Source of the DNA: UBA6168 sp041163745
GTDB taxonomy: Bacteria > Bacteroidota > Bacteroidia > Chitinophagales > Saprospiraceae
Length of the DNA stretch: 64,000 nucleotides
Assembly (NCBI GenBank): GCA_041163745.1
Contig: JBEAQU010000024.1
Location: forward strand, 1-64,000
Direction of reading: 5' to 3'
Positions 18,019 through 27,800 of the stretch are shown one piece after another (the stretch's first letter is position 1; every line of letters starts with the position of its first letter). Below the pieces are notes generated by a model, which was given only the letters and a program-made list of their open reading frames with translations, did no database searches and was not told the DNA's origin. Made by a program: the position numbers and the translations under genes.

Positions 18019-19263
18019 ATGAAAATACTGGTACTTTCTAAAAAATTTTCCTTCCCCTTGAACGAAGGGGAGCCGATTGCCACCGGTTACCTGGCCAGGT
18101 CGCTCCGGAAGGAAGGATGTGTCATAGACTTGTTGGTCATGAACACAAGCCGGAATCCGACGGATCCCGACCGGCTTTCGGAAGGAAGGGACATTTTCCG
18201 AAAAATCATTTCGGTACCGGTCAACACGGACATCACTGTCCAGGGTGCCTTTGCCAGTCTGTTGCAAGGGAGGTCCTATATCGCCGCCAGGTTCTTCCAG
18301 CCGGTCTATCAAGACCGCCTGCGGGAGCTGTTGCGGGAAGTTGCGCTGGAAGCGGACGGCGGTTACGACATCGTGCAACTGGAAACCGTCTACCTTGCGG
18401 CATATATTCCCGTCATACGGTCCTGCACCGATGCAAGGATTTCCATCCGTTCGCACAATGTCGAACACCGCATCTGGGCACGTCAATTGTCTTTGACGAA
18501 AAACCCACTTCGTTGGGCTTATCTTGCATACCAGCAATGGCTTTTGAAGAGATTTGAAATCAACCGTTCTGCATCCGCAGATTGCCTGCTTGCCATCTCC
18601 ACCGAAGACCTCGCCTATTTCCGGCGGGCCGGGGCGGCTCCCAAAGCCTCGCTGGCTGCCTCCGTTGGGATTCCGGTGGAAGAGTATCATCCAGATCCAA
18701 CCGCTTTCAGAACCCGACCAGCTTCCGTTTGTTTCATAGGCACTTTGGATTGGCAGCCCAACAAGTCCGGCATCTTTTGGTTCCTGGACACCATATGGCC
18801 ACTTGTATCGGAGCGCTTCCCGCACGCCACTTTCCACCTGGCCGGAAAGAACATGCCTTCCCAGTTGCTCAACCGCAAACAGCGGAATGTCGTAATCCAT
18901 GGCGAGGTTCCCGATGCGAAAGCGTTCATCAACCATTCCCCCATACTTGTAGCCCCCCTGCTTTCCGGCAGTGGTATAAAGATCAAAATACTGGAAGCCA
19001 TGGCTTTGGGTCGGGTCGTCATTACCACTGACATCGGAGCCGAAGGTATTGCCGCCCAAAAAGGGAAGGAAATCATGCTGGCGAACAATCCCCTCGGCTT
19101 CGTGGAGCAACTGGCCTGGTGTTTCCACCATCCAACAGCGCTGCCCGCCATCGGCGAGGCGGCCCGACAGTTCATCGAGCGCAACTTCGACAGCGCCGAC
19201 ATCGCGAAGCAAGTCAAGACCTTGTACCGTCAAGCAGTCGGTCCTGCAGGACAAGCAAGATGA
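18019..19263 (+). CDS. GT4-family glycosyltransferase
   Basis: A 414-residue retaining glycosyltransferase of the GT-B fold, presumably adding a sugar to a surface glycan. The N-terminal domain opens MKILVLSKKFSFPLNEGEP with a Rossmann-like start and SIRSHNVEHRIW (about residue 155), resembling GT4 enzymes that use sugar nucleotides. The C-terminal domain has VCFIGTLDWQPNKSG, VIHGEVPD and the donor-binding LLSGSGIKIKILEAMALGRVVITTDIGAEG (about residues 316-346). The start is at MKILVLS; a Met 22 codons upstream gives an implausible extension. No polysaccharide cluster surrounds it. Confidence 0.9.
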   Translation: MKILVLSKKFSFPLNEGEPIATGYLARSLRKEGCVIDLLVMNTSRNPTDPDRLSEGRDIFRKIISVPVNTDITVQGAFASLLQGRSYIAARFFQPVYQDRLRELLREVALEADGGYDIVQLETVYLAAYIPVIRSCTDARISIRSHNVEHRIWARQLSLTKNPLRWAYLAYQQWLLKRFEINRSASADCLLAISTEDLAYFRRAGAAPKASLAASVGIPVEEYHPDPTAFRTRPASVCFIGTLDWQPNKSGIFWFLDTIWPLVSERFPHATFHLAGKNMPSQLLNRKQRNVVIHGEVPDAKAFINHSPILVAPLLSGSGIKIKILEAMALGRVVITTDIGAEGIAAQKGKEIMLANNPLGFVEQLAWCFHHPTALPAIGEAARQFIERNFDSADIAKQVKTLYRQAVGPAGQAR

Positions 19264-19360
19264 GTTCAATCACAATGCGGTTGAGGCGGATGAGTCATAG
19301 GCGCACTTTCCCCCATATCGTCGGGACAGACCGCAACAACCACTACCAATCATCAGCCAA

Positions 19361-19795
19361 ATGAAGTGTATGCTCTTCTTTTCAGTGGCGATTCTCCCAA
19401 TCCTCCTGTTTAGCTGCCATGACTCGGGTCGGCAGGCCGAAGAACAGCTTGCGAAGGAGATCTTTGCCGTTCATGACGCCGTCATGCCAAAAAATGCGGA
19501 TATCGTACGCATGCAAAAAAAACTGAAGAAGCTGGACAAACAAGAGAAGAACTTGCCGCCCGATGCGGTCGCCGACATCCTGGAAGCCATCCACCGGCTG
19601 GAAGCCGCATACGACAGCATGATGCTATGGATGGGTGACTTCAAGGCTCCGGCGAAGCTCCGTTCCAGTAAGTCGCACGAAGAAATCATGGTTTACCTCG
19701 AAACGGAGATGGCGGAAATCCGGGCGGTCGAAACCGCCATGCTCAGCAGCCTCGAAAATGGGGCCCAAGTGCTCGAAAAATGGGATAAGAAATAA
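19361..19795 (+). CDS. Small helical lipoprotein, function unknown
   Basis: A 144-residue protein with a lipoprotein signal (MKCMLFFSVAILPILLFSC, lipobox LFSC at residue 19). The mature part is strongly helical and charged (MQKKLKKLDKQEKNLPPD, EEIMVYLETEMAEIRAVETAM), probably a short coiled coil. It is followed 43 bases later by the SCO1/SenC gene and cytochrome c, which suggests a role in the same envelope system. No known family was recognised. Confidence 0.75.
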   Translation: MKCMLFFSVAILPILLFSCHDSGRQAEEQLAKEIFAVHDAVMPKNADIVRMQKKLKKLDKQEKNLPPDAVADILEAIHRLEAAYDSMMLWMGDFKAPAKLRSSKSHEEIMVYLETEMAEIRAVETAMLSSLENGAQVLEKWDKK

Positions 19796-19838
19796 AAACC
19801 AAACCGTCACATACGAAGAACCACTTTGACATAATGAC

Positions 19839-20471
19839 ATGAAATACCGTAAACTACAGCTATTCACCGTGTATTTCCCACTGCTGCTGACAGTGGCATG
19901 CCTTGCGGCCGCTTGTGACCGCCCCCAGCGGATATTGCCTGTCCTAGGTGAGAAAGACATCCTGGACGGGGATACGATCTTTCATCGGATCGGAGAATTT
20001 TCATTACTGAACCAAGACAGCCAGCTGGTGGACAACCGGACGTTCGAAGGCCATGTCTACGTAGCGGATTTCTTCTTCATCTCCTGCCCGACCATCTGTC
20101 CGAAGACCACCAAACAGATGCTGCGAATTCACGATGCTTTCCTGGATGAACCAAGGGTATTGCTCCTGGCACACACCGTCGACCCCAAACGAGACACCGT
20201 GGAGGCATTGCGCCGCTATGCCCGGAATCTCGGCGTACATTCTGACAAGTGGCATTTTGTCACCGGAGACAAAATGGACTTGTACGGTATGGCGGATGAT
20301 TATTTCAGCGTCGCCATGGAATCGCCGGATGCACCCGGTGGGTTCGACCACAGTGGCAGGCTGATATTGGTGGATGAGTACCGCCGGGTCCGGTCTTTTT
20401 GCGACGGTACAGATCCGGAGGATGTGGACCGGTTCATCGCTGACATTCAAGACCTGCTTCGTGAAAAATAG
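19839..20471 (+). CDS. SCO1/SenC-family copper chaperone lipoprotein
   Basis: Thioredoxin-fold copper chaperone of the envelope that delivers Cu to copper centres of respiratory enzymes, or reduces their cysteines. The 210-residue protein has a lipoprotein signal (VACLAAAC), the copper ligands CPTICP (C83 and C87) and the distal His in FDHSGRL (H171), all as in Sco proteins. TVDPKRDTVEALRRYARNLG is the conserved surrounding region. Its last 11 bases overlap the GTG start of the cytochrome c gene, so the two are translationally linked. No oxidase or nitrous-oxide reductase gene lies nearby. Confidence 0.94.
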   Translation: MKYRKLQLFTVYFPLLLTVACLAAACDRPQRILPVLGEKDILDGDTIFHRIGEFSLLNQDSQLVDNRTFEGHVYVADFFFISCPTICPKTTKQMLRIHDAFLDEPRVLLLAHTVDPKRDTVEALRRYARNLGVHSDKWHFVTGDKMDLYGMADDYFSVAMESPDAPGGFDHSGRLILVDEYRRVRSFCDGTDPEDVDRFIADIQDLLREK

Positions 20472-20886
20472 ACAGCCGAACGAGCTCCTGCGGCGACTAT
20501 GTGGGTTCCTGGCCGTAGTCTTACCCATGGTGACGATGCCTGCTTGCCATGACACCGCATACAACCAAGGGAAGATATTGTACGAAAACTTCTGCGCGAA
20601 CTGCCATATGGACGACGGGACAGGACTGCCAGGCATCATCCCTCCTTTGATGGGATCCGATTACCTTTCGGAGCAACAACCGGCCTTGCCTTGCCTGATC
20701 AGGAATGGAATCGAAGGACTGATGGTCGTCAACGGCCGGTCCTATCAGACGGCCATGCCCGGCATTCCCCAATTGACGGAATTCGAAATCACCAACGTCA
20801 TCAACTACGTGAACACCGCATGGGGTAATGCGATCCCGCCTGTCCGCCATCCGGACGTCCGTGAACAGCTGGAAAATTGTCCCTAG
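20461..20886 (+). CDS. Lipoprotein c-type cytochrome
   Basis: A 141-residue mono-haem class I cytochrome c. I read it from the GTG at 20461, which overlaps the end of the SCO1 gene and gives a signal peptide ending VTMPAC (lipid Cys 29). Upstream ATGs lie deep inside the SCO1 gene. The haem site is CANCH (C45, C48, H49) and the likely axial Met is in TAMPG (M99), followed by the usual C-terminal helix FEITNVINYVNTAWG. It probably carries electrons on the outer face of the inner or outer membrane, in partnership with the copper protein upstream. Confidence 0.92.
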   Translation: MKNRQPNELLRRLCGFLAVVLPMVTMPACHDTAYNQGKILYENFCANCHMDDGTGLPGIIPPLMGSDYLSEQQPALPCLIRNGIEGLMVVNGRSYQTAMPGIPQLTEFEITNVINYVNTAWGNAIPPVRHPDVREQLENCP

Positions 20887-20934
20887 GCCCGAAACCTTTT
20901 CCTGCGCCTGCTGTTCTGAGCGAAACTTCGCGCC

Positions 20935-21420
20935 ATGCACCGACTGACCACTGTCCAGCGACTGCCCATCAGCCTCGAGCAAGCCTGGGCTTTCTTCTCC
21001 TCCCCCAAGAACCTGGCCGTCATCACGCCGCGGGAGCTCAACCTCATCCCGGTAACTCCATTGCCGGAAGAAATGTACCCTGGAATATTCATTGAATATC
21101 ACGTAAGACCGCTCTGGGGCATACCTGTCAGGTGGGTGACGGAAATAACCCACGTGCGGGAAATGCAATATTTCGTAGATGAACAGCGGCTGGGACCCTA
21201 TAGCATTTGGCATCACCAGCATCACTTCCGGACCATAGAAGGGGGTGTCGAAATGACGGACATTGTGGACTACAGACTTCCCCTCGGCATGCTTGGCATC
21301 TTCATGGAGAAGGTGCTGGTGGGGAAGGAAGTACGGAACATTTTCGAATTCCGCAGAAAAAAGCTTGTGACGCTGTTCGGAAGTTTCGCTGGAGACCAAG
21401 GGCCGGACTCCACACGTTGA
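20935..21420 (+). CDS. SRPBCC-fold protein
   Basis: A 161-residue protein of the START/polyketide-cyclase-like (SRPBCC) superfamily. MHRLTTVQRLPISLEQAWAFFSSPKNLAVITP, then IEYHVRPLWGIPVRWVTEITHV and GPYSIWHHQHHF, are typical of the family of small ligand-binding or cell-division-related SRPBCC proteins. The ligand is unknown. It starts 48 bases after the cytochrome c gene, probably in the same operon, and converges on the next gene with a 7-base gap. Confidence 0.85.
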   Translation: MHRLTTVQRLPISLEQAWAFFSSPKNLAVITPRELNLIPVTPLPEEMYPGIFIEYHVRPLWGIPVRWVTEITHVREMQYFVDEQRLGPYSIWHHQHHFRTIEGGVEMTDIVDYRLPLGMLGIFMEKVLVGKEVRNIFEFRRKKLVTLFGSFAGDQGPDSTR

Positions 21421-21427
21421 AGATCCG

Positions 21428-22312
21428 TCAGAACCGCTTGACTTCCTGGGAATCCGCGGTGCGCCTACGCTTGACAGGCTTCTTCTTGAAGGGTTCGTAA
21501 CGCGGGTCGAAGTCCAGACCGAACTTGTCCGTCAGGTTGACGGAGACGTGCAGGGCACCCATCATATACCAATCCGTATTGGACGCGTCTCCCCGGGGAA
21601 GCCCATAAGGATTTTCCCCGAACGTGCCGGTCAGCTCCGGCGTACGGTAAGACAAGGCGGCAGCGAGCGGGTCGGTCGACCGTATGGCCATGACATCCGG
21701 GTAACTTTCGCTGACATCATCCAGTCGGTCCGTAAATGTCTTCCTGACACCCAGTTCCAGGCCCAGGTTCACCTTCTCACTCAGGCTGAATTTCAAGCCG
21801 AATCCGAAAGGAACCGAAAATGCGAACTGTCGGTAAAGGACCCCTTCCGTCCGGGCTGGGCGCAAGTCGTACCAAGCACCCCTCATCTGCGCCTGCGGAT
21901 GGAAATGAAATCCTGCCACACCGGCGAACAGGTAGGGAACCGCCGTTTTGTAAGCCCGAACATTGTAAGGAGACAGGTTGATTTCCCCGATCAACGACAA
22001 TTCCATCAGATTCGACCGGAAATTCAGGTTCCGCTCCACATTGGTCGTCCGACGGCTATGCTCATCAGATCCAGACACAACCGCTCGGACCAATCCGGTG
22101 CGAAAGGAGAGAAAACGGTTGGCATTATATCTGCCGAAGACGCCGAACGCGCCGTGTGTTCCCGAAATTTTCCATTGTTGGTCGCTCAACTCTCCCAGGT
22201 AGTTTGATCCGCCTACGGATGCCCCGACCTCGAAATACTGGGCGAACAAGGGGTCCTGGGTAGTGAACATCAGCAGAATCAGCGCCGTCCTAACAAGTTT
22301 CTTCGCTCGCAT
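21428..22312 (-). CDS. DUF6089-like outer-membrane beta-barrel protein
   Basis: A 294-residue protein with a signal peptide (LVRTALILLMFTTQDPLFAQ) and a beta-barrel body. The N-terminus YFEVGASVGGSNYLGELSD matches the style of the DUF6089 family found across Bacteroidota, in which the first strand carries G-x-S-N-Y-x-G-x-L. The C-terminus is basic (FKKKPVKRRR), which is unusual after the last strand. Function unknown; a surface pore or cell-envelope structural role is the usual guess. A promoter with -33 and -7 elements lies at 22419-22449. Confidence 0.8.
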   Translation of the reverse strand: MRAKKLVRTALILLMFTTQDPLFAQYFEVGASVGGSNYLGELSDQQWKISGTHGAFGVFGRYNANRFLSFRTGLVRAVVSGSDEHSRRTTNVERNLNFRSNLMELSLIGEINLSPYNVRAYKTAVPYLFAGVAGFHFHPQAQMRGAWYDLRPARTEGVLYRQFAFSVPFGFGLKFSLSEKVNLGLELGVRKTFTDRLDDVSESYPDVMAIRSTDPLAAALSYRTPELTGTFGENPYGLPRGDASNTDWYMMGALHVSVNLTDKFGLDFDPRYEPFKKKPVKRRRTADSQEVKRF

Positions 22313-22418
22313 TTCTCAATATATGTTTGTAGTGATTTGCTTACATAGGTTCATTTGTTTTAATACAAAAAAAACGCCAAAAAATTGTTTGTCGAAAAAA
22401 CAGGCCTTCGAAGCCATC

Positions 22419-22449
22419 CAAAAATACAAGTTGGAACGGCGAATGCCAA
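22419..22449 (-). promoter_or_regulatory. Promoter for the DUF6089 gene
   Basis: Minus strand: TTG (22447-22449), 20-base spacer, TATTTTTG (22419-22426), an exact TAnnTTTG match. The start near 22412 gives a leader of about 100 bases with several T-runs. Confidence 0.45.
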
Positions 22450-22565
22450 GACGCCGGCGATAGGAGTGGCAATCGGGAAGCAGGCAGCTGTGCCGCTTGC
22501 ATTCGGGCAACCGGCCGAAGGCGGAAAGCCGACATCAAAGGAGCGATGGAATGGGCGCGCAGGAG

Positions 22566-23408
22566 CTACAGATCGGAAGGGTGAAATACCAGCAGCGGTA
22601 TGTTCCGGTGGTAGGACATCGATTTGGCATGGCTGTAACGGAACAATTCCCTGAAAAAGTTGCGTTGATGTGCGACCATGACAAGCAGGTCCACCTGCCG
22701 GTCGACAGCAAAAGCGACCAGTGCCTTCTGCATGTCGAATTCATCCAGAACATGAAAGGTTATCTGGCGGGAACCTTCGAAATATTTCCGGAAACGATCC
22801 ATTTCGTGGGAAATTTCCTCCGTGTGGGTGCTGTCCACATGCACGCAATGCAAATGCGCCTGCAGCCGGTTCGCCCAATCGGCGGCCAGCCGGACGGCCG
22901 CCGCATCCTCCCCGGTATAGTCCGTCGTGACGGCCATCGTATCGATGCGACCGTCAAAAACCGCAGCTTCCGGCACGACCAACACGGGACAAGGTGCTTG
23001 TTCCAACACTTCCGCCGCCACACTTCCCATGAAAATTTCCTTTACAAAGCCGGCACCCTTGGTCCCCAGGACGACCAGCCCGGCATCCAAGGAGGCCGCC
23101 TGCCTGCAGATGATATCAACCGCATCACCCTTCTCCAATACGAAGGTGACGGGCATGGACTCCAGTCCCGCTTCCGATATCATGGATCGTAGGCCGGCTG
23201 TCCCCGCCCGAAACTCCTCCAGCAAATCCAGATCGTGGTCCTTCAACATATCCTCCATCAGGTTAGGCGAATGGTGGCCACGGACATTCAGCGGCCGGTA
23301 GACATGAAGAACCTGTATATCTGCGGACAGAAATTCCGCAAAACCAAGGCAGTATCGAAAAGCATGGTTCGAGGCATCCGAAAAGTCCGTTGCAAAAAGG
23401 ATTTTCAT
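22566..23408 (-). CDS. Tandem universal-stress-domain protein
   Basis: A 280-residue cytoplasmic protein with two UspA folds. Domain 1 (about residues 1-150) starts MKILFATDFSDASNHAFRY and ends with the nucleotide-binding signature LGTKGAGFVKEIFMGSVAAEVLEQAPCPVLVVP (G-x2-G-x9-G-S). Domain 2 (about 155-280) begins IDTMAVTTDYTGEDAAAVRLAADWANRL and has a weaker C-terminal signature (HQRNFFRELFRYSHAKSMSYHRNIPLLVF), suggesting the second half does not bind ATP in the usual way. An in-frame ATG at 23717 would add 103 residues of low-quality sequence and was rejected. It follows the PiT-like gene on the same strand. Confidence 0.88.
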   Translation of the reverse strand: MKILFATDFSDASNHAFRYCLGFAEFLSADIQVLHVYRPLNVRGHHSPNLMEDMLKDHDLDLLEEFRAGTAGLRSMISEAGLESMPVTFVLEKGDAVDIICRQAASLDAGLVVLGTKGAGFVKEIFMGSVAAEVLEQAPCPVLVVPEAAVFDGRIDTMAVTTDYTGEDAAAVRLAADWANRLQAHLHCVHVDSTHTEEISHEMDRFRKYFEGSRQITFHVLDEFDMQKALVAFAVDRQVDLLVMVAHQRNFFRELFRYSHAKSMSYHRNIPLLVFHPSDL

Positions 23409-23515
23409 ATCGATGGAATTTAGGTTGGAGTCCTTTCGGATCGTATGGCTTGCAACATGACCGGCAATGCATGACGAATGCAACGGCAGCCGCCGACAGC
23501 GGAATGTCGTTGCTG

Positions 23516-24544
23516 CTAGCTGCCCAATATCTTGATGAAATAAACCAACAGGATACTGATGACCAATCCCAGGAAGATCTTTCCTAAGTCGGCAAAGACC
23601 ATCCGTTGGATTTTTTTGGAGACACGCCCAGCCAACATGAACCGGATGGCAATCTCCCGACCCGCCAGCAATCCTACGAAGACCCAAGTCGTGCTCATCG
23701 GAAGCTTGCCGCCCCAAAGACCAAAATAATCATCTTTGAAGACATACAGCACCAGACCATAAAGGAAATCAATGATCGTAGCCGAACGGATGTCCGCCGT
23801 ATTCGTTTTCTTACGGACAACATCCTGGATGGCGCCACCTTTCGTGTAGAAGATGAAGCCCAGCAAGGAAAGGATGACGAAAAGTGAGGTCAGAAAATCC
23901 GAGTGGTTGAGTTGTTTGCCTGCGTTCAGGTAGATGTAGATGTTGGCCAGGTCCTGCACCAACCATTGAGACCACAACCAGCCGGTGGAGAACCACTGCA
24001 GTACCGTCCAGACAAGGTATCTGTTGCGGTCGGGCGTCGACTCGATGAAACGTTTTTCAACGGAGCGGCTCACAGCCGAGTAAATGGACAACCCCAGGAT
24101 GAAGGCAATCAGGTAACCCATGATGGATTTCTGCACCATTCCACCCAGGACCTGATCCTTGTTGAAAACGCTGCCGACGAGTTCGGACGCTTCCGTGGGC
24201 ACCTTGGAAAGGGAGAACAAAGTCAGGATCATGAAGGTCGTACTCACCGGTATGCCGATCCGGGTGATCAACAGCAGGATGATCGGCGGAAGCAGGTAGT
24301 ACCAATCGTAATGTTCGGGCGGTTCGAACTTTGCCAGCCGGCCGTAGGAGATATCGTTCTGGAGATAACCGATGACGAGGACGGCGGATAGGATGACAGA
24401 GGCATACAACCAAAGCACATACCAGGGCAACCGTTTCTCATTGGAAGTAAGAAAAGTTCCCAACGTCTGGATCACATCATTCCCGACCACGGAATAGGCG
24501 GCCAGCATGAAACCCGCCCACATCACAACATTGGAAAACTCCAT
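23516..24544 (-). CDS. PiT-like membrane protein (phosphate/sulfate permease superfamily)
   Basis: A 342-residue protein of about nine membrane helices. Two internally repeated motifs recall the inverted-repeat PiT phosphate transporters: VVGNDVIQTLGTFL near residue 19 (PiT: GANDxxNAxGT), RIGIPVSTTFMILTLFS near 95 and KLPMSTTWVFVGLLAGREIA near 283 (PiT: PVSTTH). The usual His after STT is replaced by Phe and Trp, so transport of phosphate is uncertain. The protein is shorter than the PiT enzymes of Bacteroidota. It is followed 107 bases later by the UspA gene, and a good promoter is at 24574-24604. Confidence 0.65.
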   Translation of the reverse strand: MEFSNVVMWAGFMLAAYSVVGNDVIQTLGTFLTSNEKRLPWYVLWLYASVILSAVLVIGYLQNDISYGRLAKFEPPEHYDWYYLLPPIILLLITRIGIPVSTTFMILTLFSLSKVPTEASELVGSVFNKDQVLGGMVQKSIMGYLIAFILGLSIYSAVSRSVEKRFIESTPDRNRYLVWTVLQWFSTGWLWSQWLVQDLANIYIYLNAGKQLNHSDFLTSLFVILSLLGFIFYTKGGAIQDVVRKKTNTADIRSATIIDFLYGLVLYVFKDDYFGLWGGKLPMSTTWVFVGLLAGREIAIRFMLAGRVSKKIQRMVFADLGKIFLGLVISILLVYFIKILGS

Positions 24545-24573
24545 ACTTGTTCTTTTTGCGACAACTCTGCGGA

Positions 24574-24604
24574 TAAAGGTACCCCGGCGCCACGGATTGG
24601 CAAA
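24574..24604 (-). promoter_or_regulatory. Promoter for the PiT-like/uspA pair
   Basis: Minus strand: TTTTG at 24601-24605, spacer of exactly 19 bases, TACCTTTA (24574-24581), one mismatch from TAnnTTTG, 30 bases upstream of the ATG. Confidence 0.5.
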
Positions 24605-24669
24605 ACCGGCCGCTGAAGCTTGGTCACAATTTACACAGACTTAACATGGCGCGGACCTCCTCCTGTCGA

Positions 24670-24684
24670 CTGCTGTGACAGCAG
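24670..24684. repeat. 15-bp dyad in a divergent promoter region
   Basis: CTGCTGT-G-ACAGCAG is a perfect 7+1+7 inverted repeat, containing TGTGA, between the divergently transcribed PiT-like gene and the FG-GAP gene, 65 bases upstream of the former's -33 element. It has the size of a dimeric regulator's operator. No regulator was identified. Confidence 0.3.
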
Positions 24685-24811
24685 CAACGCAGCATGGCAG
24701 TGGTGTCGAACAAAGCGGGACATTTTCCGTATACAGCTTTCAATAAATGGAATTGTGAGCATCTCGGCTCATCCGGCAAGATACGGGTGAAAACACAAAC
24801 AACAAGCCACG

Positions 24812-27800
24812 ATGATATCCCGACACTCTTTTCCAATGGCCGCAGCAGCGGCAATCTCCGCCGCTGTCCTGCTCAGCGTTATTTCGCATGTCCGCTGCAA
24901 GCCGGGCGAGAGTCAGAAGACCGCCTCCGCAGTCGATACCGATACGACCCGTTTCAAATTGGTGGCATCCGAGGTATCCGGATTGGTATTTTCCAACCAG
25001 ATTACCGAAAGTTTTGATAACAACATTCTGATAAACAGCTATTTGTACAATGGTGGCGGCGTTGCGGTCCTGGATGTGAACAAGGATGGCCTGCCAGACC
25101 TTTATTTCAGCGCCACGCAGGAACCCAACCGGCTCTTTCTCAACAAGGGAGGTTTGGTATTCGAGGACATAACGGACCGCGCAGGGGTGGGGGCGGCGGA
25201 AGGTATCAAGACCGGTGTGACCGTTGTGGACATCAACAGCGACGGGTGGCCAGACCTGTATGTCTGCCGGTCGGGGATGCAAGCCACAGCAGAGCGTGCC
25301 AACCTGCTTTACGTCAACAACGGCGACCTGACGTTTTCCGAGCAGGGTGCAGCCTACGGACTGGACAACCGGTCCGCTTCAAACCATGCCAATTTTTTCG
25401 ACTATGACCTGGACGGCGACCTCGACCTTTATCTGCTGAACCATCCGGTCAGCTTCAAGGAGGTCAACAAGATCACGGCCCGGCAGGAAGGCAACGATTA
25501 CATCCGGATCGCGGATCCGCGGGACGAATGGGAATCCGACAAGCTTTTCCGGAACGAAGGTGACGGACACTTCACGGAAGTCAGCGGTGCCGCAGGCATC
25601 CGCAACCGGGCGTGGGGGCTCAGTGCCACGGTAACCGATTTCAACCGGGACGGATATCCCGACCTGTTCGTGGCCAATGACTACATCGAGCCGGACATCG
25701 TCTACATAAACGACCGGAAAGGTGGTTTCTCCAACCAAACGGACCGTTACTTCCGGCATTTGAGCAACCATACCATGGGTGTGGACATTGCCGACCTCAA
25801 CAATGACGGCCTGGTCGACCTCATCGGGCTGGACATGATCGCGGAGGACAACCAGCGACAGAAGGAGTTGATGACGACGATGTTGCTGGAACGCTACAAC
25901 AACCTGGTCCGGTTCCACTACGGCCACCAGCTCATGCGGAACGTCCTGCAGCTCAACACTGGGGCAGCCCCGGATGAGCACGGCGCTCCCTTCATGGACA
26001 TCGGCGAACTGGCCGGGGTTTCCAATACCGACTGGAGCTGGAGTCCGTTGCTGGCGGATTTCGACAACGACGGTCGCAAAGACTTGTACATCACCAATGG
26101 ATACCGTCGAGACATATCCAACCTCGACTACCTGAATTACACCGTGGATTCCATCATGCAGTCAGGCGGTGTGTCCACCGCCCGCTTCCAGTCCATCGAC
26201 GAATACCTGCGGCTGATTCCATCCACACCGTTGCAGAACTACATGTTCCGGAACATCAACGGATGGCAGTTTGAAAAAGTGAGCGACGATTGGGGGCTCG
26301 TCGAGCGGTCCTATGCCAACGGCAGTGCCTTTGCAGACCTGGACAACGATGGAGACCTCGAGGTGGTCGTCAACCAGATACACGGAAACGTCTTGCTGTA
26401 TGAGAACAGGACAGCCGACCGGCAGGAAAATCAATGGCTGCAAGTCAAGCTCGAGGGTTCGGCCGGCAACACACAAGGGGTGGGGGCCAAGGTAAGGGTG
26501 TATTGCGGTTCGGACATGCAATACCAGGAGCTGACACCTGTGCGAGGTTTCTTCTCTTCCTCCAGCACCGTGCTGCACTTCGGTTTGGGCCGCCGCACCG
26601 TGGCGGACCGCGTGGAGGTACGCTGGCCGACCGGCAACCTGGTACAGACCCTCACGGATGTGCCGGCCGGCCAGCGGCTGACCGTCCGCATCGGTGATGC
26701 GCGGCCCGGCCCCTCGCCGGAACCAAAGGCTGACAGCCAGCCCCTTTTCACCCGGACGGACGTACCGGGGTTGGCCTTCCTGCATCGGGAGGATGATTTC
26801 ATCGACTTCAACCGGGAGCGCTTGTTGCCCCATAAGTTCTCCGACCGAGGGCCTTGTCTGGCAAAGGGGGATGTGAACCGAGACGGAAGGGAAGACCTGT
26901 ATTTCGGTGGTGCCAGAGGCCAGGCCGGTGCCTTGTTCCTGCAGCAGCAGAACAGCACCTTCCGGCAGGTCGGCGATGACACTTGGGCGCCGGATGCGAC
27001 CTATGAGGATCTGGGCGCCACTTTCCTAGATGCCGACGGAGACGGCGATCTCGACCTGTATGTGGTCAGCGGAGGCAACAGTTACGATGCCGGGTCTTCG
27101 AACTACCAGGACCGCTTGTATCTGAACGACGGAGCTGGTGGATTCCTGCGCGCAGGAGAACAGGTCTTGCCAGTCATCAACAGCAGCGGGGGCTGTGTGA
27201 GCTCGACAGACATGGACGGAGACGGAGACCCGGACCTTTTCCGAGGCGGCCTGGTGACGCCCGGTCGTTATCCGGAGCCCCCTGTCTCCTATCTGCTGGA
27301 GCAGGACGGCGGCAAGTTCAAGGACATTTGTTCGGACGTAGCACCTGCCCTTCGGCAAGGTGGCATGATCAACGAGAGTTGTTGGGCCGACCTCGACGGA
27401 GACGGACGAGAGGAGCTCGTATTGGCAGGTGAATGGATGCCGATCACGGTATTCCGTTGGAAGGACGGCCGGTTGACGGATGCGACGGCGGACTTCGGGC
27501 TTTCCGATACCCAGGGCTGGTGGAATTGCATTCTGGCGGAAGATTTCGACCAGGATGGCGACCTCGACCTGGTCGCCGGGAATCTCGGCCTCAACTGTCG
27601 GCTGGAGGCACATCCCGACGAACCGCTGCAGCTTTTCGCCAAGGATTTCGACGGAAACGGAAGTCTCGATCCCATCCTGGCCTACCACAATCAGGGGGCC
27701 GTATATCCCTTGCCCTTACGGGACAATCTGATCAAACAACTACCACCGCTAAAGAAAAAATTCGTGCGTCACCGGGCCTATGGACAAGCAACCCTTGAGG

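Noticed and set aside
17971..19269. A 432-residue minus-strand frame opposite the GT4 gene
   Set aside because: It is antisense to a gene with clear glycosyltransferase motifs, and its translation has no recognisable domain.
20374..20460. ATG starts for the cytochrome c inside the SCO1 gene
   Set aside because: They would precede the signal peptide by about 30 residues; the GTG at 20461 gives a standard lipoprotein signal.
23409..23717. N-terminal extension of the UspA protein to an ATG at 23717
   Set aside because: The extra 103 residues overlap the 3' end of the PiT-like gene on the same strand and do not resemble UspA; MKILFATDFSD is the normal start.
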